A stretch of 64,000 nucleotides of DNA. It comes from Paenibacillus caseinilyticus. GTDB taxonomy: Bacteria; Bacillota; Bacilli; Paenibacillales; NBRC-103111. Under the pieces are notes generated by a model, which saw only the letters and a program-made list of their open reading frames with translations, was not told the origin of the DNA and searched no databases. Location: assembly GCF_027533645.1 (NCBI RefSeq), contig NZ_JAQAGY010000007.1, forward strand, positions 238,266 to 302,265, given 5' to 3'. Made by a program: the position numbers and the translations under genes. Numbering within the stretch: position 1 is the first letter of the stretch; every line of letters begins with the position of its first letter. Below, piece after piece: positions 42,200 to 49,968 of this stretch.

Positions 42200-43141
42200 T
42201 TAGTAATGGACGCTCCGCTTCTGGATCTGCCAGGAGATGAACGTAATGAATCCTACGATGGCGAACAGGAGCCAGGAGATCGCAGAGGCATACCCCATGC
42301 GGAAATTCTGGAAGCCCTCTTCGTAAATGCGGTACACGATCACCGTCGAAGCGTTGTTCGGGCCGCCGCCGGTCAGGAACGCCACCAGGTCGAACACCTT
42401 GAAGGAGCCCATGAGCAGCGTGATGAACAGGAACGAATTCGTCGGGCCGAGCAGCGGCAGCGTGATGCGGCGGAACTGCTGAAGCTTCGAGGCGCCGTCG
42501 ATCTCGGCCGCTTCATAGAGCTCGTCCGGAATGCCGGAGAGGCCGGCCAGGTAGATGACGATCTGGTAACCGATGCCCGCCCAGATCGCGATGATCGCGA
42601 TGGACAGCAGGGAATACTTCGGATCGGCCAGCCACATCGGGGGCTCCTCGATGCCGATGCCGGTCAGGAACTGATTGATGGGCCCAAGCGAAGGATGGTA
42701 CAAAGCGCTCCACACCGCACCGACCGCAATGATCGATGAGATGTACGGGATGAAAAAGGCCACTTTGAAATAGCTCTGCAGGTATACTTTGGAATGAATG
42801 ACAACGGCGAGCCCCAGGGCGAGAACCATGCCCAGCGGCACCGTAAGCAGGGTATATACCAGGTTGTTGCGGAGCGCGGCGGTAATCTTCGGATCCTGGA
42901 ACAAGTTCACATAGTTGCCCAGACCAATGAACTTCATGGCGGAGAGTCCGCCGACCAGGTTCCAGTCGCATAAGCTTAAGTAGAGCGAGAAGAACACCGG
43001 GAATACGTACAAGACGAGAATGCCTATGAGCTCGGGCCCGAGGAACAGCCAGCCGGTCAGCGTTTCCTTGCGCCGGTTATTCCAGAATTTCGATTCGGCC
43101 TTGGGGGCGAGCCCCGCTGCAGCCGCTTGTTTCATTGCCAT
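42200..43141 (-). CDS. Carbohydrate ABC transporter permease (CUT1, MalF-type)
   Basis: A 313-aa permease. GWLFLGPELIGILVLYVFPVFFSLYLS is the first helix, and YEAAEIDGASKLQQFRRITLP the EAA loop. ATG 43141 is chosen because AAAGAGGTGG precedes it; the frame extends to 43198 without a ribosome site. It is the first gene of the transporter unit, downstream of activator site B. Confidence 0.93.
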   Translation of the reverse strand: MAMKQAAAAGLAPKAESKFWNNRRKETLTGWLFLGPELIGILVLYVFPVFFSLYLSLCDWNLVGGLSAMKFIGLGNYVNLFQDPKITAALRNNLVYTLLTVPLGMVLALGLAVVIHSKVYLQSYFKVAFFIPYISSIIAVGAVWSALYHPSLGPINQFLTGIGIEEPPMWLADPKYSLLSIAIIAIWAGIGYQIVIYLAGLSGIPDELYEAAEIDGASKLQQFRRITLPLLGPTNSFLFITLLMGSFKVFDLVAFLTGGGPNNASTVIVYRIYEEGFQNFRMGYASAISWLLFAIVGFITFISWQIQKRSVHY

Positions 43142-43177
43142 GCCCTGCCACCTCTTTCTATCGGATTCGTTAGGTTC

Positions 43178-43240
43178 ACTATAAGGCTCCGTGGCCATAC
43201 CTGCCGCGTCCGATTCTGACCGGATTGTGCACTATTTTGA
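43178..43240 (-). promoter_or_regulatory. Promoter and putative AraC-type activator direct repeat (site B), permease genes
   Basis: The -10 TATAGT lies at 43183-43178 on the minus strand. GCGTCCGATTCTGA (43206) and GTGCACTATTTTGA (43227) form a 21-bp-spaced repeat starting 23 bp from the -10, the same geometry as site A. Confidence 0.55.
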
Positions 43241-43274
43241 CACGGGCGGCCCCCGAAGCCTTGCGCAGGCACAA

Positions 43275-43300
43275 CAAAAAATCCGCGCGGCGCGCGGATT
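43275..43300 (-). terminator. Intrinsic terminator of the small membrane protein gene
   Basis: AATCCGCGCG pairs perfectly with CGCGCGGATT, followed on the minus strand by TTTTT. It separates the membrane protein gene from the transporter operon. Confidence 0.85.
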
Positions 43301-43442
43301 CCACAAGTCAGGCGGCGGGGCGTAAGGGAGAATCCCCGTACACCGAGCCCCTGGTATGCAGTTATGTAAGCCCGGGCGCGACAGCACCCGCCTCCGGAAG
43401 GACCCCGGGCGGAAGCGGTGATGCCCTCTTCCCGCGGTACGA

Positions 43443-43865
43443 TTATTCCTTGACGGAGCGGCCGGCTTCCCCTTCCGGCCTCTGCCCTTCGGAGAATTCG
43501 GTCCCGGGGGGCAGTTCGCTTCGGATCCACCCGATGGAAGAAGCGTCGCCTTCCGCCTGCTCGGCCGAAGGGGCAGGAACGGACGGCTGCCTCTTGTCCA
43601 CAGGCCGGGTAATATAGCGCAGCAGCAGCACCAAATAAGCGGCACATCCCAGCAGCAGTACCATCGTCACCGGATAATGCTTAGCCGCATGCAAGAGGCG
43701 GTCCGCCAGCACAGGATAATCGGAGCCCGGCGGCGTGAAGATCGTATACTCTTTCCAATCCTTCACACGGACCAGGCCTCCCCCCTGCCATAGGGCCAGA
43801 ATCATATTCACCATGAGCGCAGCGCCTACGGCGGCCAGCTGAAACATATGGAATATCTCGCGCAT
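43443..43865 (-). CDS. Small two-helix membrane protein, hypothetical
   Basis: A 140-aa protein with two transmembrane segments (FQLAAVGAALMVNMILALW and YPVTMVLLLGCAAYLVLLL) joined by a loop of about 40 residues, and a polar Pro/Glu-rich tail. Not recognised. ATG 43865 follows AAGGGAAGGG; an in-frame ATG at 43889 is possible. Followed by its own terminator. Confidence 0.6.
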   Translation of the reverse strand: MREIFHMFQLAAVGAALMVNMILALWQGGGLVRVKDWKEYTIFTPPGSDYPVLADRLLHAAKHYPVTMVLLLGCAAYLVLLLRYITRPVDKRQPSVPAPSAEQAEGDASSIGWIRSELPPGTEFSEGQRPEGEAGRSVKE

Positions 43866-43943
43866 GGATTCCCTTCCCTTCGTCACCATTGGGCCGGAGA
43901 CGGCCCGCTTCCTGCTATACCAGACGACAAAGAGGCCTGCACG

Positions 43944-44055
43944 GTTGCACGGATCTGGGCAGTTGCACCTGGCCTCCACCGTTGCACGGATCTATGAAGT
44001 TGCATTGGGCCTGCCCCGTTGCATCGTCACTTCACAGGATGCACCTGGCCTCCGG
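43944..44055. repeat. Three degenerate 37-bp tandem repeats
   Basis: Units start at 43944, 43981 and 44018. Each begins GTTGCA, has a second TTGCA/ATGCA about 18 bp later and ends in a CTGGCCTCC-like run. The first two share GTTGCACGGATCT exactly. They lie upstream of the small membrane protein gene. Confidence 0.55.
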
Positions 44056-44127
44056 GCCGCTGCGCTTCCCAGCCGCGCTCATCCCCGCTTCGCTCTCTGC
44101 AGCAGGCCCTGAAGAGGACCACCCGCA

Positions 44128-44892
44128 TCACTCCTCTGCAAGACTCTTCCCTGTTTCGAGCCATGTCTTCATGCCGGACAGCACTACCGGCAATCCGTTC
44201 TCCAGGACCTTGGCGGTGCCCGGAGCCTCTTCAAAATCCTCGTGCACGACCGTTACCAGGGTCACACCGTGAAGCTCGGCATGCGGTTCGAGCTCCCACG
44301 TCATGCGCGAAGGGGCGTCGCCTTCCGTATTCGGTACTGAGAGGAAGCGCCAGCTCATCACCAGCTTGCGTGGCGGATCTATGGCGAGAACGGTTCCCTC
44401 CGCTTTCTTCTCCTCCCCGTTCCAGAGCTCGAAGGGAGAATTGATTTCCCACGTGGACCTGATGGCGCAGTGGAACCAGAACTTCGACGTCTGGGCCGGG
44501 TCCGTGAGTGCTTTCCACACTTGTTCGGGCCTTGCTTTGATGGCAATCCGGTTTACATGCTTAGGGCTGGTTCTCATCGTCGTTTCACACTCCAATTCGC
44601 TTCTAATGGATAGTAATTGGGCCGCCCAAGGTTCGGCGTATTTGCTCACCCAGCGGTCGTACATTTGGCGCAGGGGCACGGCGTTCAAGTAATGCAGCTT
44701 TTCCCGGCCTGCTTTTCGCGTGGTAATCAGCCCGGCGTGCTCCAGTATATTGAGGTGCTTCATGACGCCGAACCGGGACATGTCGAGCGGGGTGCAGAGG
44801 TCGTTCAGCGTCCGTCCGTCGGATGCGTGAAGCAGGTCCAAGAGCGTGCGGCGGCTGGGATCCGCGAGCGCCTTGAAGATTTCATTATCCAA
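44128..44892 (-). CDS. ArsR-type HTH regulator fused to an AHSA1/SRPBCC domain
   Basis: A 254-aa two-domain protein. Residues 1-95 are an ArsR-like winged helix (IFKALADPSRRTLLDLLH, SRFGVMKHLNILEHAGLI). Residues from about 105 are an AHSA1/START-like hydrophobic-pocket domain (VWKALTDPAQTSKFWF, WELEPHAELHGVTLVTVVHEDF). The start is TTG 44892, with AAGGAGG 8 nt upstream; the longer frame to 44925 has none. The fusion suggests a one-component regulator that binds a hydrophobic ligand. It is divergent from an FMN reductase gene with two palindromes between them. Confidence 0.88.
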   Translation of the reverse strand: MDNEIFKALADPSRRTLLDLLHASDGRTLNDLCTPLDMSRFGVMKHLNILEHAGLITTRKAGREKLHYLNAVPLRQMYDRWVSKYAEPWAAQLLSIRSELECETTMRTSPKHVNRIAIKARPEQVWKALTDPAQTSKFWFHCAIRSTWEINSPFELWNGEEKKAEGTVLAIDPPRKLVMSWRFLSVPNTEGDAPSRMTWELEPHAELHGVTLVTVVHEDFEEAPGTAKVLENGLPVVLSGMKTWLETGKSLAEE

Positions 44893-44953
44893 TCGGAACC
44901 CCTCCTTCAGACAAGCTGAATCCAAGCTGCAAATTTATGTTGGCTGCCCCCTA

Positions 44954-44983
44954 TTGACATGTTACCTTAAGGTAACTTATGAT
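44954..44983 (+). promoter_or_regulatory. Promoter with operator palindrome in the spacer
   Basis: TTGACA (44954-44959) and TATGAT (44978-44983) are 18 bp apart. The perfect palindrome GTTACCTTAAGGTAAC (44961-44976) fills the spacer. A long spacer with a central palindrome is the hallmark of MerR-type control, although steric repression by the adjacent ArsR-type protein is also possible. Confidence 0.65.
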
Positions 44984-44999
44984 AAAGGCATCATCAACA

Positions 45000-45015
45000 G
45001 TGACTATATAGTCAC
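45000..45015. promoter_or_regulatory. Perfect 16-bp palindrome
   Basis: GTGACTATATAGTCAC lies between the divergent ArsR-AHSA1 and FMN reductase genes, 39 bp after the first palindrome. Candidate second operator. Three TTCAATCG units follow at about 45067-45090. Confidence 0.5.
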
Positions 45016-45113
45016 ATGTTATCACAAACCGGGATGTTTGTCAGCCGGCGGCATTCATTCAGTCATTCAATCGTTCAATCGTTCAATCGTTCAAATGAAA
45101 GGTGATGTTATCC

Positions 45114-45677
45114 ATGAAATTGACATTAATCGCAGGCAGTAACCGCTCGGGGGCGGCAAGCACGCGCCTTCTCCGGCATATCGAAGCCCTTTTGCAAACC
45201 GATCCGCAGGTAACGGTGTCGTTCGTTGATTTGCTGGAGCTGCCGCTGCCGTTATTCTCGCCTGACAGTCCGGAGGTTCATCCGAACGTTCTGCGTGTAA
45301 CGGAGGCCATAGCAGCCGCGGACGGCTTGATCCTTGCGACGCCGGAATATCACGGCTCCATATCCGGGACGCTCAAGAATGCCTTGGATTATATCAACGG
45401 GGGGCAGATGGCGGGCAAGGCGGTGCTCTCCTTGAGCTCCGCGGGCGGGCCGCTTGGCGTAAGCTCGCTTTCGCATCTGCAAAGCATCGTACGCAATCTG
45501 CACGGCGTGAACTGCCCGGAGTGGATCTCCATCGGTTATGGAACGAACACGTTCAGCCCGGAAGGCGCTCCCCTGGATGAGGGGATGAGAGACAGAATTC
45601 AAGCTGCGGTCGGGCAGTTCGCGGAGCTGGTGAGGATGCTTACGGCTCCAGGCCGCGGCGCTCTGCCGACCGGATAA
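45114..45677 (+). CDS. NADPH-dependent FMN reductase family protein
   Basis: A 187-aa flavodoxin-fold reductase. The FMN phosphate loop is IAGSNRSGAASTRLLR, the second FMN loop is ATPEYHGSISGTLKNALDYI, and the third LSLSSAGGPLG. It is related to YwqN/azobenzene and quinone reductases. ATG 45114 follows AAAGGTGATG. It is driven by the palindrome-containing promoter and is likely induced by the same signal as the SnoaL-like genes downstream. Confidence 0.9.
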   Translation: MKLTLIAGSNRSGAASTRLLRHIEALLQTDPQVTVSFVDLLELPLPLFSPDSPEVHPNVLRVTEAIAAADGLILATPEYHGSISGTLKNALDYINGGQMAGKAVLSLSSAGGPLGVSSLSHLQSIVRNLHGVNCPEWISIGYGTNTFSPEGAPLDEGMRDRIQAAVGQFAELVRMLTAPGRGALPTG

Positions 45678-45701
45678 GATGCCTCTTTTTTTGGCTTATA
45701 G

Positions 45702-45717
45702 GTTACCTAATAGTAAC
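45702..45717. promoter_or_regulatory. Degenerate copy of the GTTAC-N6-GTAAC operator
   Basis: GTTACCTAATAGTAAC has the same GTTAC/GTAAC arms and spacing as 44961-44976. It lies 42 nt upstream of the first SnoaL-like gene, between TTGGCT (45691) and TAACGT (45714). Confidence 0.5.
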
Positions 45718-45759
45718 GTGTTATGGCGTTAAACAACCAATCGAAGGGGATGGGGAGTC

Positions 45760-46107
45760 ATGAATGCAATAGAACAGAAGAATGCGGATGTGGTGGCCGC
45801 TTTTATCGGGGATCGTTCCAATCAGAGCCTGCTTGACCGGACGGACCAGTTTTTTGCCGGGCAGCTCGCGGAGGCCTTCGTTGACAGGCACTATACGGTG
45901 GCGGAGCTTCTGACGCAGGGAGAGAAAGTCATCGCAAGAATTTTCATGAGCGGTACGCATGTTGGCCCCTTCGCCGGCTTGGCCCCGACGGGAAAGACCG
46001 TGCAGGCGACGCAGTTCCGTGAATTCCGCTTGGCAGACGGAATGATCGCTGAGCACCGCGGCTGGTTCGACACCGCCACACTTCTGCCTCAGATTCAATC
46101 CCAGTAA
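45760..46107 (+). CDS. SnoaL-like (NTF2 fold) protein, shortened paralogue
   Basis: A 115-aa alpha+beta-barrel protein of the SnoaL/ester-cyclase-like group (VIARIFMSGTHVGPFAGLAPTGKTV, FREFRLADGMIAEHRGWFD). Compared with its neighbour at 46138-46539 it lacks about 18 residues between the first helices, where the partner has YQELSYQSKEGLKQF. It may be a deletion derivative that still folds. Family members bind or isomerise small aromatic or polyketide molecules; no substrate is evident. Confidence 0.75.
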   Translation: MNAIEQKNADVVAAFIGDRSNQSLLDRTDQFFAGQLAEAFVDRHYTVAELLTQGEKVIARIFMSGTHVGPFAGLAPTGKTVQATQFREFRLADGMIAEHRGWFDTATLLPQIQSQ

Positions 46108-46137
46108 GCAAACAGCCAAACAAGGAGAGGGTTAAAG

Positions 46138-46539
46138 ATGAAGACAGTGGAACAGAGCAATATAGAGACGGTAACCGCGTTCATCGAGGCATTTTGGAAT
46201 GAGAGCGAGCTGGATAGTACAGACCGGTTTCTCACTGAGGATTATCAAGAGCTTTCTTATCAATCCAAAGAAGGCCTGAAACAATTTGCCGCGAACATAT
46301 GGAACGCCTTCCCTGATAAACGCTACACGATAGAAGAGATCATCGGTCAAGGAGAGAAGGTGCTCGTAAGAATGACGGTCAAAGGTACGCATCAGGGGAT
46401 GTTCTTCGGCACCGCGCCTACGGGCCATGCCATCGATGTCACGCTGTACCGTCAATATCGCGTCATCGGCGGCAGGATCGCCGAACATCGCGGATGGATC
46501 GACATGGTGACGATGTGGCACCAAATCCGGGGAAAGTAA
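46138..46539 (+). CDS. SnoaL-like (NTF2 fold) protein
   Basis: A 133-aa full-length SnoaL-like protein (VLVRMTVKGTHQGMFFGTAPTGHAI, RQYRVIGGRIAEHRGWIDMV). It arose by tandem duplication with the gene 30 nt upstream. GAGAGG precedes the ATG, and a terminator follows. Confidence 0.8.
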   Translation: MKTVEQSNIETVTAFIEAFWNESELDSTDRFLTEDYQELSYQSKEGLKQFAANIWNAFPDKRYTIEEIIGQGEKVLVRMTVKGTHQGMFFGTAPTGHAIDVTLYRQYRVIGGRIAEHRGWIDMVTMWHQIRGK

Positions 46540-46624
46540 GTTTCCATCCCTGCTCCGGCAGCGGCCTGTACAGGATAGACTTCGGTAAGGAGCGGCTGTT
46601 CCCAAGTCGCTCTGCCGGCATACA

Positions 46625-46655
46625 AACAAGCCAAAGGGCATCCCTTTGGCTTGTT
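46625..46655. terminator. Intrinsic terminator
   Basis: AACAAGCCAAAGGG pairs perfectly with CCCTTTGGCTTGTT around a 3-nt loop. It ends the SnoaL-like unit and may also serve the convergent dioxygenase gene. Confidence 0.85.
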
Positions 46656-46742
46656 GTTCGCTGCGCTGTCGTCACGCCTCTGTGGGTCCCGCCTCCGACA
46701 TGGCCGCAAGCGCCAAGCTAGAAGTTCCTATCCCGCGCCGGC

Positions 46743-47711
46743 TTAGCGCTTCGTATGAAGCGGCTTCAGCTTCGCCTCTATCGAAGCACGCTGCGGCTCG
46801 AGGAACGGTGGCAGCGCTAGGGATTCGCCCAGCGTCTCGAACGGCTCGTCGGTATCGAAGCCCGGTCCGTCCGTGGCCAGCTCGAAGAGGATGCCGCCGG
46901 GCTCGCGGAAATACAGGGAGCGGAAGTAATACCGCTCGACGAAGCCCGAATTCGGCAGCCCCGCCCGGTTCAGAATATCGATCCATGCCATAAGCTCCTC
47001 CTTGTCATCGACACGGAAAGCCACGTGGTGCACGCCGCCGTAGCCCTGTCTGGCTGCGGGGAGGTCGCTGCGGGGCTCGACCTGTACTTCCGCCCCGGAT
47101 CCGCCATCTCCCGCCTGCAGGATGATGAGGTCCTCCTGCCCTTCGGCAAGCGCTGGGACCCGCGCTATCTCCTTAAAGCCGAGCAGACGAAGCGCCGCCA
47201 GCGTGCCCTCGGGACGCCGGACCGTCAGCTTGACGGGCCCGAGGCCCGTGATGCCGTATTCGGCCGGTACGGGGCTGCGGTCCCAAGGCTTGCCGCCGGC
47301 TACGCCGCTGTTCCGCTCATCCGAGACGAGAGACAGCGGCTGGCCTTCCGGATCTTCGAAGAAGATCACTTCGCGGCCCGCATGCCCGGTGATGCCGGAG
47401 TGCTTCACGCCCCTCTCGTCGAAGCGCTTCATCCAGTAGGCCAGCGCGGCATCGGAAGGTACGCGCAGCGAGGTCCCGGAGATGCTGTTTATGCCAGGCA
47501 CACCGCGGGGGATGCCGGGGAAGTCGAAGAAGGTGAGCTCCGTGCCCGGGTTGCCCCGCTCATCCCCATAGAACAGATGATAGGTCGATGTATCGTCCTG
47601 GTTTACGGTTTTCTTGATGAGGCGCATCCCGAGAACGTCGGTATAGAACGAATAGTTACCCGGTGCGTTCCCGGTCATGGCGGACAAGTGATGAATGCCT
47701 TTGATGTTCAT
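46743..47711 (-). CDS. VOC-family ring-cleavage dioxygenase (MhqA/MhqO-like)
   Basis: A 322-aa protein with two pairs of VOC modules. IKGIHHLSAMTGNAPGNYSFY opens the first half and GGVHHVAFRVDDKEELMAW the second; these His residues and a Glu near the C-terminus (GGILFELATDGPG) form the metal site. Homologues in Bacillus (MhqA, MhqE, MhqO) are induced by quinones. ATG 47711 is downstream of GGAAAGG; the frame upstream to 47780 is not needed. The flavin and quinone-related enzymes nearby support a detoxification role. Confidence 0.9.
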   Translation of the reverse strand: MNIKGIHHLSAMTGNAPGNYSFYTDVLGMRLIKKTVNQDDTSTYHLFYGDERGNPGTELTFFDFPGIPRGVPGINSISGTSLRVPSDAALAYWMKRFDERGVKHSGITGHAGREVIFFEDPEGQPLSLVSDERNSGVAGGKPWDRSPVPAEYGITGLGPVKLTVRRPEGTLAALRLLGFKEIARVPALAEGQEDLIILQAGDGGSGAEVQVEPRSDLPAARQGYGGVHHVAFRVDDKEELMAWIDILNRAGLPNSGFVERYYFRSLYFREPGGILFELATDGPGFDTDEPFETLGESLALPPFLEPQRASIEAKLKPLHTKR

Positions 47712-48145
47712 AAGAGGGGTCCTTTCCTGGTTGCAGTATGGGAGAAGGTTCAGCGGCCGCACGCTCCATTCAACGAACACGGCGCGCCCATCCTTCCGGC
47801 TCTTCGTATCTTTACCATCCCAGTGTATCTCTAAACTTCTTAAATGTAAATAACTTATTTATTAGAAGTTACTTAATTCGAACTTTAGATCTACATCGAA
47901 AAACTTAACTCACAGGGATATGCCCCCCTCCTCCTTTGGATGGCCGCACCAGCCTGTTTTTGGTTCCCCGAGTCATAGATCGAAGCTGCCGGGCATATCT
48001 TATCAGAACAGAATGTTCACTCGTCCGCAGACGGCTGTATATACCGCTTTCGGATTGGAGAATATTTACAAAGGTTTTACACCGGGTTCATACCGGCTTA
48101 ACCCGCAGGCCTTATCATAACTAAACATAGGAGGTGAATTCGTGT
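47712..48145. promoter_or_regulatory. Divergent intergenic region with an AACTTCT/AGAAGTT inverted repeat
   Basis: A 434-bp region with a sharp A+T-rich centre. AACTTCT (47834) and AGAAGTT (47864) form an inverted repeat upstream of the dioxygenase gene, a candidate operator. TTTACA at about 48066 may be the -35 of the small gene at 48146. No further gene is visible. Confidence 0.4.
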
Positions 48146-48253
48146 ATGTACTATGAAGAAGACCGGGTGCCTTACGACGCGCCCGACGAGGATATGTACG
48201 ACAAAGCGGAGAACTTCGAGAAGTCGGCGGCTTCCGCTGACAACAACGAATAA
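48146..48253 (+). CDS. Small acidic 35-aa protein
   Basis: A 35-codon ORF (starts MYYEEDRVPYDAPDED, ends ASADNNE) with a near-perfect AGGAGGTG ribosome site 9 nt upstream. A Rho-independent terminator begins within a few bases of its stop, so it is transcribed as an independent short mRNA. Highly acidic, Tyr-rich at the N-terminus, no membrane segment. Not recognised. Below the length cut-off of most gene callers. Confidence 0.7.
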   Translation: MYYEEDRVPYDAPDEDMYDKAENFEKSAASADNNE

Positions 48254-48258
48254 AGAAA

Positions 48259-48289
48259 AAAGCACTTGTCCGGGGACAGTGCTTTTTTT
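48259..48289 (+). terminator. Intrinsic terminator of the 35-aa gene
   Basis: AAAGCACTTGTCC pairs with GGACAGTGCTTT (one bulged base), followed by a run of T's. Confidence 0.9.
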
Positions 48290-48305
48290 CTTTGTGCGGC
48301 TGCAC

Positions 48306-48995
48306 TCAGAACCGGGCCAAAACCCGCTTCAGCGCCCGCATCCGCTCCGGGTCGATCTCCTGCGCCGGGTCTGCGCCATACCGGACCCAAGAACCAAAGT
48401 GGACCTCCTCCACGCCTGTCTCCCGGAGAAAAGCCTCCAGCCCCTCCAGCCGCAGCCCGCTGCCGGCGAGAATCGAGACCCCTGTCCCCCGGCATCTCTG
48501 CGCCAGCGTACGGATGCGCTCCTGCGCATCGAATGCGCTGGGCCTGCCGCCGGAAGTCAGCACCCGCCGGATGCCCGGATAGATCAGCAGCGTCTCCAGC
48601 GCGGCCGGCTGGTCTTCGATCTCGTCGAAGGCCCGGTGGAAGGTGACGGACAAGTCCCCCGCCGCATCCAGCAGCCTCTCCAGCGCGGCCTCGTCCACCA
48701 TGCCCGACTCCGTCAACGCCCCGATGACAATGCCCCGGGCTCCCGACGTACGGATACTGCGGATATCCCGCACCATGCCCTGCAGCTCGTCCGCTTCGTA
48801 ACGGAACGAGCGGCTGTGCGGCCGCACCATGACATGCACCGGGATGTCCACGGCCGCTGCCGTCTCCCGCACATGCTCCAAGTCCGGCGTCAGCCCTCCC
48901 TGCCCGTAATCGGCAATAAATTCAATCCGGTCCGCCCCGTACCGGGCGGCGGTCACCGCTTCCTCCCTAGTCTCAGCGATCACTTCGAGCAGCAT
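48306..48995 (-). CDS. cutC: CutC family protein
   Basis: A 229-aa TIM-barrel protein of the CutC family. Conserved segments: ARYGADRIEFIADYGQGGLTP, PVHVMVRPHSRSFRY, SVTFHRAFDEIEDQ, RRVLTSGGRPSAFD, and EVHFGSWVRY. CutC was linked to copper homeostasis in E. coli, but the role is disputed. ATG 48995 begins the conserved MLLEVIAET; the upstream frame has no similarity. Single gene, 14 nt from a terminator. Confidence 0.92.
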   Translation of the reverse strand: MLLEVIAETREEAVTAARYGADRIEFIADYGQGGLTPDLEHVRETAAAVDIPVHVMVRPHSRSFRYEADELQGMVRDIRSIRTSGARGIVIGALTESGMVDEAALERLLDAAGDLSVTFHRAFDEIEDQPAALETLLIYPGIRRVLTSGGRPSAFDAQERIRTLAQRCRGTGVSILAGSGLRLEGLEAFLRETGVEEVHFGSWVRYGADPAQEIDPERMRALKRVLARF

Positions 48996-49142
48996 CGCTA
49001 CTGCACCTGCCTTTCGTTGATGTTGCAGATCAGCTTTCCCGGTATATTGCTCTGCCGGAGCCTCGCGAATCGGCGGGGATGGGAGCTTACATCCGGAAGC
49101 TTGGACCTGGAACTGCTTGGAAGAGTCCATCCGCAGAGCACC

Positions 49143-49847
49143 TTATTCGGTCAGCTTCGACCGGAACCCCTCGAGCAGCACCTCCAGCGCAAACCCAAAC
49201 TCTTGATCTCCGTCCATTGCCGTCGTCCGGGCGGCCAGCCGGATCATATGCGGATACTGCTCCGGAGGGAGCGACTGAAACTGCTGCGCGTAGCGCCTGC
49301 TCATCTCTTCCGCATCTTCCGTATGCTCCCGTGCCGCACGGTCTTGTAACCGGATCTCTTCCTCCGCATAGCTCAGCACATGATTCTTGAGCATCGCGGC
49401 CAGCCACGGGATGTGAGCGTCCGCGAATCCCGCATCCGCCAGGACGCGGTACAAATATTCGATATGCGACAGACGGTTCGGACTGGCCGCGATCGTCGCC
49501 CCCATGATGGGGACTGAGCTCCGGTACTGATGAAGCGTGCGGCGGAAGTTCAGCGCCCACTGCTTGAGCTGCTCCTGCCAGGGCAGCCCCTGATCCGGGA
49601 ACGGCACTTCCAGGCTGATCCGCTCCGCCAACAGATGCAGCAGCTCTTCCTTGTCCTTCACATGGTAATAGAGCGAAGCCGCTTTGACGCCGAGGCTGTC
49701 CGCAATCCCTCGCATGGTGATCTGCTCGAGGCTCATCTCCTGCAGCATCTCCAGAACGGCAGTCACGATCCGCTCCCTGCCAAGAGGCTGATGCAGCGTA
49801 CCGGACGGCCCATCGGACTCTCCTGTATGTATACGTCTTCTTGCCAT
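49143..49847 (-). CDS. TetR-family transcriptional regulator
   Basis: A 234-aa repressor. The N-terminal HTH is EQITMRGIADSLGVKAASLYYHVKDKEELL, and the C-terminal region matches the Tet-repressor-type (TetR_C_1) dimer domain. ATG 49847 follows AAGGAGG. It is divergent from the gene at 49969, with two TAAC/GTTA palindromes between them, so it probably represses that gene and itself. Confidence 0.92.
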   Translation of the reverse strand: MARRRIHTGESDGPSGTLHQPLGRERIVTAVLEMLQEMSLEQITMRGIADSLGVKAASLYYHVKDKEELLHLLAERISLEVPFPDQGLPWQEQLKQWALNFRRTLHQYRSSVPIMGATIAASPNRLSHIEYLYRVLADAGFADAHIPWLAAMLKNHVLSYAEEEIRLQDRAAREHTEDAEEMSRRYAQQFQSLPPEQYPHMIRLAARTTAMDGDQEFGFALEVLLEGFRSKLTE

Positions 49848-49891
49848 AGGCTCCTCCTTTTTCACTTGACAATTATAGCACAACCGTATAT

Positions 49892-49927
49892 TCTAACAAT
49901 GTTAAAATAATTTCTAACAACGTTAGA
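49892..49927. promoter_or_regulatory. Two TetR-type operators
   Basis: TAACAATGTTA (49894-49904) and TCTAACAACGTTAGA (49913-49927) are inverted repeats with the shared half-site TAAC-A-A. Their centres are 21 bp apart, two helical turns, between the divergent TetR gene and the gene at 49969. Confidence 0.8.
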
Positions 49928-49968
49928 TTGTGATGATGCCATGATATCATATTGAAGGAGGAAGGAAC

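Noticed and set aside
41234..42739. 501-codon plus-strand open frame rich in Glu, Arg and His
   Set aside because: Antisense of both CUT1 permease genes; composition reflects the reverse complement of hydrophobic codons.
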